In this document: positions 23,026-30,341 of the stretch, piece by piece
How positions within the stretch are numbered: the stretch's first letter is position 1
Layout: the number at the start of each line of letters is the position of its first letter
Assembly: GCA_903879985.1 (NCBI GenBank)
Contig: CAIRNR010000004.1
Span: 1 to 32,761 of the forward strand
Direction: 5' to 3'
From: an uncultured candidate division WWE3 bacterium
GTDB taxonomy: Bacteria; Patescibacteriota; WWE3; UBA101185; UBA10185
DNA: 32,761 nt
Translations under genes and position numbers: made by a program
Notes under the pieces: model-generated
What the model saw: only the letters and a program-made list of their open reading frames with translations
What the model was told of the DNA's origin: nothing
The model's database searches: none

Positions 23026-23700
23026 TTATTCTCTTAGTGAGTATCCAAAACCTCTAATAGTTTGAATTAATTGTTTCTTTTCTGGGAATGGTTTGTCTAT
23101 TTTACATCTTAAATAACCTACATATTGTTCAACGGTGTTTGGTAATACATCAGAATCAAAACTCCATACATGCGAAACAATTTGTTCTTTAGTTAATGTT
23201 TTTTCTTTGTTTCTAAGTAAATACTCAAGTAATGAGAATTCTTTTTTTGATAGAGAAATACGTGTTTCTCCGCGAGTTACATTAAAATTTTGTGAATCTA
23301 ACATTAAATCATCTGCAGTTAGATGTTCATCCATAAGATTATGAGGTCTTCGTAATATGGCTTTTAGGCGCGCAAGTAGTTCTTCAAATGCGAATGGTTT
23401 TGCCAGGTAATCGTCGGCTCCGGTGTTTAAACCTTTAACTTTGTCTTCAAGTTCACTCTTTGCAGTTAATATTAAAATAGGTGTGTGAATATTTTGTTTT
23501 CTAAGGCTTTTGCAAATTTCTAGGCCATCCATTTCGGGTAACATCAAATCAAGAATTATTCCATCATAATCTTCGGTCGATGCGTAGTCGTAGCCTTCAG
23601 TTCCTGTAAATGCTAAATCAACAAGAAAAGCTTCTTGTTCAAGTCCTTTTTTTATAGCATTTGCTATTTTATGCTCATCTTCAACTACTAAAATCTTCAT
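23026..23700 (-). CDS. OmpR/PhoB-family response regulator
   Basis: 224 residues. The receiver domain has the acidic pair Glu7/Asp8-Glu9, phosphoacceptor Asp51 in LDLMLPEMDG, Thr79 and Lys101 in DDYLAKPF. The winged-helix C-terminal domain has LSKKEFSLLEYLLRNKEKTLTKEQIVSHVWSFD and the closing VEQYVGYLRCKID block with TIRGFGYSLRE. It controls transcription after phosphorylation by the kinase encoded 9 bases downstream. A perfect TATAAT ends 6 bases before ATG 23700, so the pair probably has its own leaderless promoter in addition to any read-through from the sensor gene. Confidence 0.95.
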   Translation of the reverse strand: MKILVVEDEHKIANAIKKGLEQEAFLVDLAFTGTEGYDYASTEDYDGIILDLMLPEMDGLEICKSLRKQNIHTPILILTAKSELEDKVKGLNTGADDYLAKPFAFEELLARLKAILRRPHNLMDEHLTADDLMLDSQNFNVTRGETRISLSKKEFSLLEYLLRNKEKTLTKEQIVSHVWSFDSDVLPNTVEQYVGYLRCKIDKPFPEKKQLIQTIRGFGYSLRE

Positions 23701-23706
23701 AGTATC

Positions 23707-23712
23707 ATTATA
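23707..23712 (-). promoter_or_regulatory. TATAAT -10 box of two-component operon
   Basis: Perfect TATAAT on the minus strand, 6 bases from ATG 23700; no good -35, as might fit an activated promoter. Confidence 0.5.
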
Positions 23713-23738
23713 TCTTGTTGGCTGAGTTTTTGCTGAAT

Positions 23739-24338
23739 TTATCTTTTGTGTTCTAGTTTAAGGCTGTGTTTTAAATATTTTGCACAAAGGTATGTTAAAA
23801 AGGTTGCAATCATTGTGCATGCCCATCCAATTGCTACTAATTTTAAAAGTAGATTCTCATTTTTTTCGACTTCGGTTAATGACTTACCAACTACAACAAA
23901 TCCGCTTGTTTGCGAGACTGTATTGTTAAAGCGAGTAACGACAATGGCGCTGCGTACACCTGTCTTTGGCTGCCAGGTAACTTTATCTTCGCCATGTTGT
24001 CTTACGTAATCAAAAATTCCTGAAGGAATTGTAGGTACTTTGCCGTCAAGTAATGCAGTTGAAGCTATTGGTTTACCTCCATCGTCATAGACTATTGTGA
24101 ATACCTGTAAACTTTTTGAAATATCAATTTTTTGAGATATTTGTTCCACTAGATCCGGAGACATTCCGCCCTCAAAGCTTATAACCGAGTCTCTAGCAAT
24201 TTGTATTTGTTCTAAGTTTGCAGTTTGTCTGATAATCTGCTGTCCAACAACATATATCAAAATTGATAACATTGTAGTTGTAACAGCAAGAGGTAACCAT
24301 TTTATTAAAGTTTTTAATATGTCTTTTGAAGTGATCAT
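23739..24338 (-). CDS. Stand-alone membrane sensor-like protein with outside Cache-like domain
   Basis: 199 residues. Helix 1 about 12-34, an outside domain about 36-160, helix 2 about 165-187, and a 12-residue basic tail. The outside part reads like a Cache/PDC sensor: LQVFTIVYDDGGKPIASTALLDG, GIFDYVRQHGEDKVTWQPKTGVRSAIVVTRF and GFVVVGKSLTEVEKNE. There is no kinase, HAMP or other output domain. It lies 38 bases before the response regulator gene on the same strand and may hand its signal to the kinase, whose own outside loop is small. ATG 24338 is chosen because TATAAT lies 6 bases upstream; the TTG at 24353 is in the promoter. Confidence 0.7.
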   Translation of the reverse strand: MITSKDILKTLIKWLPLAVTTTMLSILIYVVGQQIIRQTANLEQIQIARDSVISFEGGMSPDLVEQISQKIDISKSLQVFTIVYDDGGKPIASTALLDGKVPTIPSGIFDYVRQHGEDKVTWQPKTGVRSAIVVTRFNNTVSQTSGFVVVGKSLTEVEKNENLLLKLVAIGWACTMIATFLTYLCAKYLKHSLKLEHKR

Positions 24339-24344
24339 AAAAAA

Positions 24345-24350
24345 ATTATA
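24345..24350 (-). promoter_or_regulatory. TATAAT -10 box of Cache-like sensor gene
   Basis: TATAAT on the minus strand, then six T, then ATG 24338; it rules out the upstream TTG start. Confidence 0.5.
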
Positions 24351-24357
24351 CAACGTA

Positions 24358-24383
24358 GAGGCGCTTCGTACGATAAGCGCCTC
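24358..24383 (-). terminator. Hairpin ending the MacAB-DUF5666 operon
   Basis: GAGGCGCTT pairs with AAGCGCCTC around an 8-base loop, extendable to 11 bp. The T run is not adjacent (TACGTTGTATAATTTTTTT follows), so the terminator assignment is probable rather than sure. Confidence 0.5.
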
Positions 24384-24402
24384 TATTTGTAATTAGCTAA
24401 CA

Positions 24403-24888
24403 TTATTTTTGGGGTAGTCCCTGTTGAGCTGGTGCTGGTTGTCCTGGTTGTGTCGTGGGCATGTCTGGGTTAAGTTGAATATTTTGTGCTGCGATACTTC
24501 CGTCGGTATTGGCGGTTCCAAATACTCTTACGTTGTCTCCAGCTTTTAAGTCGGTTGCTGTGGCTGACGCTGCTTTGTTGATTGCTGTTGTTGATGAGAA
24601 CAATATTATTTTCGAACTACCGTCTTGTAGTTTTACTGTAATACTTTTTGCGTCTGCAGAAATGATTGAACCAGTTACTGGTCTAAGTCCTGCGGCTGCG
24701 CCCGCGCCCATTCTTTGTTGGCCTGCGCCCTGAACTCTTGCAGATCCATTAGTTGGTTGTCCGTTTTGACCGAACGCGCCACGTGTTGGAACTTTAGTTT
24801 TTTCGTATTGCATTCCTCCAAAGAATCCACCTGCACCTGCTAATATTACTGCAGCTACTAGGGCTATTATGACTTTTTGGTCTTTCAT
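24403..24888 (-). CDS. DUF5666 domain membrane-anchored protein
   Basis: 161 residues. An N-terminal helix (about 6-26, VIIALVAAVILAGAGGFFGGM) is followed by a Gly/Gln/Ala-rich linker. Residues about 70-140 form a small beta domain (VTGSIISADAKSITVKLQDGSSKIILFSSTTAI, then LKAGDNVRVFGTANTDGSIAAQNIQL), which matches the DUF5666 pattern. A Pro/Gln-rich tail follows. It is preceded by AAGGAGG 8 bases from ATG, the strongest ribosome site in the window, as expected for an internal operon gene. It is 50 bases after the MacB-like permease, so it is probably an outside accessory of that exporter. Function unknown. Confidence 0.8.
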   Translation of the reverse strand: MKDQKVIIALVAAVILAGAGGFFGGMQYEKTKVPTRGAFGQNGQPTNGSARVQGAGQQRMGAGAAAGLRPVTGSIISADAKSITVKLQDGSSKIILFSSTTAINKAASATATDLKAGDNVRVFGTANTDGSIAAQNIQLNPDMPTTQPGQPAPAQQGLPQK

Positions 24889-24938
24889 GTGATTTTCACC
24901 TCCTTAAAAAAGAAATTTATTTTTGCTGTTTTTTGATC

Positions 24939-26159
24939 TCACTCGTATCGTAAAGCTTCAATTGGTTGTAAGTTTGCTGCTTTTCTCGCGGGATACCATC
25001 CAAATATTATTCCGATAATTCCTGAAACACCCAAGGCTAAAGCTACTGAATGTAGTGCTAAGGTAAACGGCAGATTAATAACCTTAGAAATAATAAATGA
25101 CACAAGCGCGCCCATTACTGTTCCTAAAATTCCTCCGGCAAAAGTTAAAATAATAGCTTCAATTAAAAACTGCAAAATAATTGTTTTCTTTTTTGCACCT
25201 AAGGCTTTTCTTAAACCGATTTCGCGGGTTCTTTCTGTGACTGTGACCAACATTATGTTCATAATTCCAATTCCTCCTACTATAAGAGATATAGCAGCAA
25301 TTCCTGATAATAAGGCAGTTAATGTTCCTGTAATCTGATTAGCTGCACCCAGAATATCGTTTTGAGACATTATTGAAAAATCAGCCAACGCTGGATCCGT
25401 AATTTTATGTCTGGCCAGCAAAAAATAGCCAAGTTGATCTTGAGCTGCTGTCATAACATCGGCACTTACTGCTTCGGCAGCAATGTTTGATAAGTAATCA
25501 ACTCCAAACAATTGTTTTTGTGCCGTTGTTAATGGAACGAAAATCATGTCATCGGGATTTTGAAAACCGCTTCCGCCTTTTGATACTGTAACTCCAATTA
25601 CTTTAAATGCCTGGCCACTTATTCTAATGGTTTGTCCAATTGGGTCAGCGTCTGCAAATAAATCTGTAGCCGTTGTTGGACCAAGTACCGCTACTTTTGT
25701 CATAGCATCAACATCTCTTTGAGCAATGAACACTCCGGACGCTATGTTTACTTTGTGAATGTCTGCGTATGTTGGAGTTGACCCTACTATTTGTGTATTT
25801 GTATTATTTTTACCTGCAACAACTTGTCCTCTTTTGGAAAATTCTGGTGAAATACTTTTTATGTCTGTTAGTTGGTCTGTGCTAGACATTGCTGCAGCAT
25901 CTTCGTTTGTTAAAGTTTGGGAACTGCCTGCGGCACCTCTTACGGCGCCACTACTTTGAGATCCCGGCATGATAGTTAATAAATTTGCTCCAAGAGATTG
26001 TATTTGATTGGATATCGATTGTTGGCTTGCCTGACCAAGTGATATAAGTGCAATAACACTTCCTGTGCCGATAATAATTCCCAACGTTGCCAGGGCTGTG
26101 CGCATTTTATTTAACGTTAATGAGCTTAGTGCTTCTAATATTAGTTCAACTATGCTCAT
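24939..26159 (-). CDS. MacB-type ABC permease (FtsX-like)
   Basis: 406 residues. An N-terminal amphipathic stretch (ALSSLTLNKMRTALATLGIIIGTGSVIALISLG) is the MacB start block. A large outside domain (about 45-270) follows, then three helices near the C-terminus with GGIGIMNIMLVTVTERTREIGLRKALGAKK, the FtsX/MacB hallmark, ending in GWYPARKAANLQPIEALRYE. Such permeases work by mechanotransmission, driving an adaptor rather than carrying cargo through the membrane. It overlaps the ATPase gene by four bases (ATGA). No outer-membrane channel gene is nearby, in line with a single-membrane cell. Cargo, such as peptides or lipoproteins, is unknown. Confidence 0.93.
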   Translation of the reverse strand: MSIVELILEALSSLTLNKMRTALATLGIIIGTGSVIALISLGQASQQSISNQIQSLGANLLTIMPGSQSSGAVRGAAGSSQTLTNEDAAAMSSTDQLTDIKSISPEFSKRGQVVAGKNNTNTQIVGSTPTYADIHKVNIASGVFIAQRDVDAMTKVAVLGPTTATDLFADADPIGQTIRISGQAFKVIGVTVSKGGSGFQNPDDMIFVPLTTAQKQLFGVDYLSNIAAEAVSADVMTAAQDQLGYFLLARHKITDPALADFSIMSQNDILGAANQITGTLTALLSGIAAISLIVGGIGIMNIMLVTVTERTREIGLRKALGAKKKTIILQFLIEAIILTFAGGILGTVMGALVSFIISKVINLPFTLALHSVALALGVSGIIGIIFGWYPARKAANLQPIEALRYE

Positions 26160-26851
26160 ATGACTTTCCTAAAATTAGTATTAATTTTATCTTCAAATAC
26201 CTTGCCATCTTTGATATGAATAATTCTTTTTGCATGTTCTGCAATATCAGGTTCGTGTGTGATCATAATAATAGTGTGTCCCTCTTCATTAAGTTTTTGA
26301 AAAATACCCATAACTTCTGAGGCTTGGCTTGACGCAATATTTCCTGTTGGTTCATCGGCTAATAAAATACTAGGGTGCATAGCGATACCGCGGGCAATAG
26401 CCACACGTTGTTGTTGTCCGCCTGAAAGCTGGTTTGAAAGATGATACATTCTGTCTTTAAGTCCTACCATTTCTAAATATTTTTTTGCGCGTGCTTCACG
26501 TTCTTCTTTTGGTAGACCTGCATAGGCCATGGGTAACATTACATTTTTTAATGAAGTTGTTCTTGGTAGTAAGTTAAACGCTTGAAAGATAAAGCCGATT
26601 TTTCTATTTCTAATGTCGGCTAGTTCATCGTCGCTTAATTCCTCAACACTTTCACCGTCCAGAATATATTCTCCTTTTGTTGGTGTATCTAAAGCCCCAA
26701 GTATATGCATCAAGGTTGATTTACCACTTCCTGATGGTCCCATAATAGCCACAAACTCTCCTGCTTTTATTTCAAAGGAAACATCATCTAATGCTCGGGT
26801 TTCAAAGTCATCTGTTTTATATATTTTGGATATGTGGCTTATTTTAATCAT
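26156..26851 (-). CDS. MacB-type ABC ATPase (LolD-like)
   Basis: 231 residues from ATG 26851. Walker [11 protein letters not shown]-loop [26 protein letters not shown], signature [14 protein letters not shown], Walker [12 protein letters not shown] and H-loop [14 protein letters not shown]. The LLPRTT and ADEPTGN forms are typical of the LolD/MacB/FtsE group. The usual GNLDS after Walker B is GNIAS here. The frame is open back to 26911, but that part lies in the adaptor gene and has no family match. It starts 20 bases after the adaptor stop and overlaps the permease, giving the operon adaptor, ATPase, permease, DUF5666. Confidence 0.94.
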   Translation of the reverse strand: MIKISHISKIYKTDDFETRALDDVSFEIKAGEFVAIMGPSGSGKSTLMHILGALDTPTKGEYILDGESVEELSDDELADIRNRKIGFIFQAFNLLPRTTSLKNVMLPMAYAGLPKEEREARAKKYLEMVGLKDRMYHLSNQLSGGQQQRVAIARGIAMHPSILLADEPTGNIASSQASEVMGIFQKLNEEGHTIIMITHEPDIAEHAKRIIHIKDGKVFEDKINTNFRKVI

Positions 26852-26870
26852 AAGTTGCCGTTTCCAAAAA

Positions 26871-28142
26871 TTATCGACCGCCTCGGGCTGCAGCGCCGCC
26901 AAAGCCGCCACCGGTTCTTATACCGAATACTGACGCACCGGTTGTAGCTGTGGTGCCACCGGTTGTAGTTTTAGAAGAAGTGACAACTTCATCGCCTTCG
27001 TTAAGACCTGAAACGATTTCAGTATCTGTGTCCGATGAAAGTCCTGTGGTTACGTCTACGTTAGAGGGCACGCCGTTCTTTAAAACTTGTACATATGATT
27101 GACCATTTAAACTTTTAACTGCTGCCACAGGTACGTATAATACGTCGTCTTTTGAATCAATTATTATGTTTGCAGTTGAAGACATGTTTGCGTAAATTTG
27201 TGGGTTTGATGTGTCCAATATAATTGTTGTTGGATAAGTTGTTACACCAGAACTCACACTTCCTGTTGTATTAATGTTAAATACTTTTCCGGTAAATGTT
27301 TTATCAGGGAAGGCATCAAAAGTTACTGTAGCTTTATCCCCTATTTTTACACTTGGAATGTCTATTTCAGTTAAGTTTATTGAAACAATTGCGTAACTTG
27401 ATGTAGTTATTGTGGCAATATTTTGTGAAAGTGTATTTGTTGAACTCGATACTGCTTGTGCAGGAATAACTGAACCTTCTTGTAATGAAAGTCCTGTTAA
27501 TGTACCGGATATTGGGGCAACTATTGTTGGTGAGTAATTTTGTAACGAAAGTGATGCGCTTGTTAACGAGGTCTGTGACTGGTTAATCACATTGTCTTGA
27601 TTATCGTATTTGTTTTCGGCAACTGACTTAGCAGCTTTAAGTGCTATATATGTTGGATTATCCTCCTCTAAATGTTTATCAATAGCTTGTTTTAGAAAGT
27701 TATTAGCCGCAGTAATTTTGTCTGATCTCATTTGAGTTTGATTAATTTCTGCAGATCTTAATGAGTTCTGTGCGTTTTGATATGAAGCTTGTTGCTGAAT
27801 ATATTTTTGAGTTGAACTTTGATCTAATTGAACAGTAGCAATGGCTTGTCCGGCTTTTACTGGGTCACCATTTTTTACATAAACTTTAGTAATAAGTCCG
27901 GTTACCTGTGTTACAACAGGAGTATTATTTGCAGTGGACACTTGTCCCGATGCCGACACCGTGGAAACTATAGTTCCCTTTTGTACTGGTGCTGTTTGGT
28001 ATTGTACTTGAGTAGCTTTGGGTGCAAAAAATTGTTTGTATACAAACCAACCGCCACCAAGAACTAATGCTAGTGCAACAATCCTTAAAGGCCAACCAAA
28101 TTTTTTATTACGCTTTTTCGAAGTTTCGGATTTATCATTCAT
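26871..28142 (-). CDS. MacA/HlyD-type efflux adaptor
   Basis: 423 residues. A basic N-terminus and membrane helix (about 15-37) anchor an outside chain. The first lipoyl half is VVTQVTGLITKVYVKNGDPVKAGQAIATV (78-106); a helical hairpin of about 100 residues follows (QKYIQQQASYQNAQNSLRSAE to SLTSASLSLQNYS); the second lipoyl half is IVAPISGTLTGLSLQEGSVI. Beta-barrel and membrane-proximal domains follow (KIGDKATVTFDAFPDKTFTGKV; VLYVPVAAVKSLNGQSYVQVL). The tail is Gly/Thr/Ala-rich (GGGFGGAAARGGR), unusual but seen in tripartite-like adaptors of other phyla. First gene of the operon; TATAGT lies 6 bases before ATG 28142. Confidence 0.93.
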   Translation of the reverse strand: MNDKSETSKKRNKKFGWPLRIVALALVLGGGWFVYKQFFAPKATQVQYQTAPVQKGTIVSTVSASGQVSTANNTPVVTQVTGLITKVYVKNGDPVKAGQAIATVQLDQSSTQKYIQQQASYQNAQNSLRSAEINQTQMRSDKITAANNFLKQAIDKHLEEDNPTYIALKAAKSVAENKYDNQDNVINQSQTSLTSASLSLQNYSPTIVAPISGTLTGLSLQEGSVIPAQAVSSSTNTLSQNIATITTSSYAIVSINLTEIDIPSVKIGDKATVTFDAFPDKTFTGKVFNINTTGSVSSGVTTYPTTIILDTSNPQIYANMSSTANIIIDSKDDVLYVPVAAVKSLNGQSYVQVLKNGVPSNVDVTTGLSSDTDTEIVSGLNEGDEVVTSSKTTTGGTTATTGASVFGIRTGGGFGGAAARGGR

Positions 28143-28148
28143 ATCACA

Positions 28149-28154
28149 ACTATA
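28149..28154 (-). promoter_or_regulatory. Putative -10 box TATAGT of MacAB-like operon
   Basis: TATAGT on the minus strand, 6 bases from ATG 28142; a second TATACT (28165-28160) lies further up and would give a short leader. Confidence 0.4.
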
Positions 28155-28209
28155 CGTTTAGTATACTGATAATATCCTGAGATAGTAATAGATAGTTGAA
28201 AAATACTTA

Positions 28210-29478
28210 TTAATATTCAATAAAGGTTAAAGCAATACCTTTTTTGTTTGCACGGCCGGTTCTTCCAATACGGTGAACGTAGTCGTCGTAGGTTTTTGGC
28301 ATATCGTAGTTGATAACGTGACTTACGTCATCAATATCTAAGCCTCTTGCAGCTACGTCGGTAGCTAATAATATTTTAATCTCATTGTTTTTAAATCTTT
28401 CTAATGTGGTGTGTCTTTGGCTTTGTCTTTTATCTCCGTGTATAGAGTCAACTCTATGTCCTCTAACTGAAAGTTCGTCGGTCAATTTTTGAACGTCCCA
28501 TTTGGTGTTTCCAAAAATTATGACTTTTTCAAATTCAGCTTGAATTAATAAGTTGTTTAAGGCATCGATTTTACTTTGACTTCTTTTTACCTTAACAACA
28601 TCTTGTGCAATATTTATTGCTGTATCTTGTTTTTTAACACTAATTGTTACAGGAGCTTTAACAAAGGTATAAAGTAAGTCTTCTACTTTGTTAGATATTG
28701 TTGCTGAAAAGAACAATGATTGTCTTTGATTTGGTAATAAAGAGATAAAGTATTTAATTTCTGGTAAAAATCCAATATCAACCATACGGTCAGTTTCGTC
28801 TAAAACAACGTTATTAAATGTACCTAAGTTTAAAATATTTCTTTTTATTAAGTCTTTAATACGTCCTGGTGTTCCAATAACAAAGTTTGGATTTCTACGT
28901 ATTGCTGAAATTTGTGGATTCATGTTTCTTCCACCAATAACAAGTGCGCAGTAAACTTTCATTCCTTTTTCGAAATCTCTGAATTCATCGTAAATTTGTT
29001 CAGCAAGTTCACGTGTTGGGGATACTATTAATACTTTTTGTTTTCTATCCTTAACGACTTTGTCTAAAAATGGTATTAAAAATGCGGCTGTTTTACCAGT
29101 TCCTGTATTAGCAATACCAATAACGTCTTTACCTTCAATAATAAGTGGAATAGCTTGGTCCTGAACCGGAGTTGGGTCAGTGTAGCCTTTGTCTATAATA
29201 TTTTGTTTAAGTAGATTGTTAATAGGTAGTGATGCAAAAGAGTTTTTAGCAACATACACTTCTTCGACTTCTTGCTCGGTTCTTATTTTAGCGACCTTTG
29301 AATACTCAACAGATCTTACCAAGTCATCAGTTGACCATGTATATTGGTATTTTTCTTTTCTTTTACCATTATTACCGGAAAATCTTGGTTTACTGCCTGA
29401 TCTGTTAAAACTTCTAAAGTTTGAACTAGATCCCGACTGCCTTGATTCCCTCTTGTTATTACCAGAGTTATTGTACAT
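28210..29478 (-). CDS. DEAD-box RNA helicase with N-terminal basic tail
   Basis: 422 residues. Residues 1-48 are a low-complexity Asn/Ser/Arg/Gly tail, likely an RNA-binding disordered region. The core has the Q motif (FASLPINNLLKQNIIDKGYTDPTPVQDQAIP), Walker A ANTGTGKT, PTRELAEQ, TPGRI, motif II DETD in place of DEAD, SAT, and in domain 2 FGNTKWDVQ, TDVAARGLDI and HRIGRTGR. The chain stops 14 residues after the last motif, so there is no C-terminal basic tail as in RhlE/CsdA-type proteins. It unwinds short RNA duplexes, probably in ribosome assembly or mRNA turnover. It is a single-gene unit. Confidence 0.93.
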   Translation of the reverse strand: MYNNSGNNKRESRQSGSSSNFRSFNRSGSKPRFSGNNGKRKEKYQYTWSTDDLVRSVEYSKVAKIRTEQEVEEVYVAKNSFASLPINNLLKQNIIDKGYTDPTPVQDQAIPLIIEGKDVIGIANTGTGKTAAFLIPFLDKVVKDRKQKVLIVSPTRELAEQIYDEFRDFEKGMKVYCALVIGGRNMNPQISAIRRNPNFVIGTPGRIKDLIKRNILNLGTFNNVVLDETDRMVDIGFLPEIKYFISLLPNQRQSLFFSATISNKVEDLLYTFVKAPVTISVKKQDTAINIAQDVVKVKRSQSKIDALNNLLIQAEFEKVIIFGNTKWDVQKLTDELSVRGHRVDSIHGDKRQSQRHTTLERFKNNEIKILLATDVAARGLDIDDVSHVINYDMPKTYDDYVHRIGRTGRANKKGIALTFIEY

Positions 29479-29642
29479 ATATTTTTATGCTATATGCAGA
29501 GCAAAACCAAGGGTCTGCTTAAATTAGAGTAGTTTAGAGAAAAGATACATTTTTAGAGTATAAGGCTATCTTTATCTAGATCAACTGACACAATATAAGG
29601 CAGATTCTTGACTTCATTCTGCAACGAACAAGGAAGTGTAAC

Positions 29643-29717
29643 ATGTATTGTATTCAAATGCAACAAACTATGGGATTTGATGTTATAGGTTGTTTTGGCG
29701 CGGATATCCTGGAGTAA
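29643..29717 (+). CDS. Possible 24-residue small protein
   Basis: An ATG preceded by AAGGAAG with 6-base spacing opens 24 codons ending in TAA. The peptide is MYCIQMQQTMGFDVIGCFGA followed by DILE: two Cys, three Met, mildly hydrophobic, no family. It lies in the 298-base stretch between the helicase and the 30217 gene, which holds nothing else recognisable apart from the terminator at its end. The leader (AACAAGGAAGTGTA) resembles that of the gene at 32277 (AACAAGGAGTGTA). A possible -10 TATAAG is at 29594. With only 24 codons, chance is a real alternative. Confidence 0.35.
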   Translation: MYCIQMQQTMGFDVIGCFGADILE

Positions 29718-29756
29718 AAATTAGAGCCTAAACTTATTGTGTTAACAAGTTTAGGC
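29714..29756 (-). terminator. Intrinsic terminator of the 30217 gene
   Basis: GCCTAAACTT (29726-29735) pairs perfectly with AAGTTTAGGC (29747-29756). On the minus strand it is followed by TCTAATTTTTAC. Confidence 0.8.
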
Positions 29757-29776
29757 CCTTGGGTTTGGCGTTTATA

Positions 29777-30217
29777 CTATTGTTTTCGTTTGTAACCTGC
29801 AGGAGGAATAATATCCGACGGATACTCTTCGATTAAAACAGCCATTCCTGCGTAGGCTACAGCCATTTCTTTAGGTAATGTGCCCCCGTCAAAGGCAATA
29901 TAAATAGTGTAGGCTTCGGGAGTAAAATACACATAACCGCCTGTTTGGGCTAGTTCCCCTTCTGCTCCTACAGGCATAACGCCAGACGATCGTCCTGTTG
30001 ACAGCATTTTTGCGATTTTCATCTGTGCTTTGCCGTAGTGATTAATGGGTTTTCCCCTTACCGTTTCAACGACCTCACCTATTGTAGTTGTATATAAACG
30101 CATGTTTTTCGAGCTCGGCGCTTGTACAGCAATTACGGCAACCCCGCTTTTTATTCCCTGCTGCTTAGCCCCAGCTACCATAGCGTTTAACACATTCTTA
30201 CACAAATCTACTTTCAT
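29777..30217 (-). CDS. Unrecognised 146-residue soluble protein
   Basis: No signal or membrane helix. The layout is a helix (CKNVLNAMVAGAKQQGIKSG), a strand (VAVIAVQAP), a helix with Lys/Gly (GKPINHYGKAQMKIAKMLSTGRSSG), a Gly-rich turn, strands (GGYVYFTPEAYTIYIAFDGG) and a final helix (PKEMAVAYAGMAVLIEEY). The order recalls GlcG/HbpS-type proteins (PF03928), which bind small ligands such as haem, but key motifs are not clear and this is a weak guess. ATG 30217 is preferred to 30220 on spacing from GGAGG. It is a self-contained unit with a TTGACC-N17-TATAAT promoter and a perfect terminator. It is divergent from typA. Confidence 0.7.
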   Translation of the reverse strand: MKVDLCKNVLNAMVAGAKQQGIKSGVAVIAVQAPSSKNMRLYTTTIGEVVETVRGKPINHYGKAQMKIAKMLSTGRSSGVMPVGAEGELAQTGGYVYFTPEAYTIYIAFDGGTLPKEMAVAYAGMAVLIEEYPSDIIPPAGYKRKQ

Positions 30218-30255
30218 CATCCCTCCAAAATTTAGGTTTTTTGAATATCCGCAGG

Positions 30256-30284
30256 ATTATAAACCGTACCAACTTTTAGGTCAA
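30256..30284 (-). promoter_or_regulatory. Promoter TTGACC-N17-TATAAT
   Basis: On the minus strand, -35 TTGACC (30284-30279) and -10 TATAAT (30261-30256) are 17 bases apart, with a leader of about 30 bases containing GGAGG. This is among the closest matches to consensus in the window. Confidence 0.75.
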
Positions 30285-30320
30285 CTTATAGCATATACAG
30301 GACATTTCTTATAAAACGTG

Positions 30321-30326
30321 TATAAT
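30321..30326 (+). promoter_or_regulatory. TATAAT -10 box of typA
   Basis: TATAAT 15 bases before ATG 30342; GACA (30301-30304) is a partial -35. It predicts a leader of under 10 bases. The GTG at 30318 lies at the promoter and is excluded as a start. Confidence 0.5.
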
Positions 30327-30341
30327 CTAACACTGCAGCCT

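Noticed and set aside
24359-24384. Hairpin as part of an attachment site or ncRNA
   Set aside because: Its position right after the DUF5666 gene and before a TATAAT promoter fits an operon end better; no other RNA signal seen.
26852-26911. N-terminal extension of the MacB-type ATPase
   Set aside because: It covers the adaptor C-terminus and has no similarity to ABC ATPases, which begin at [11 protein letters not shown].
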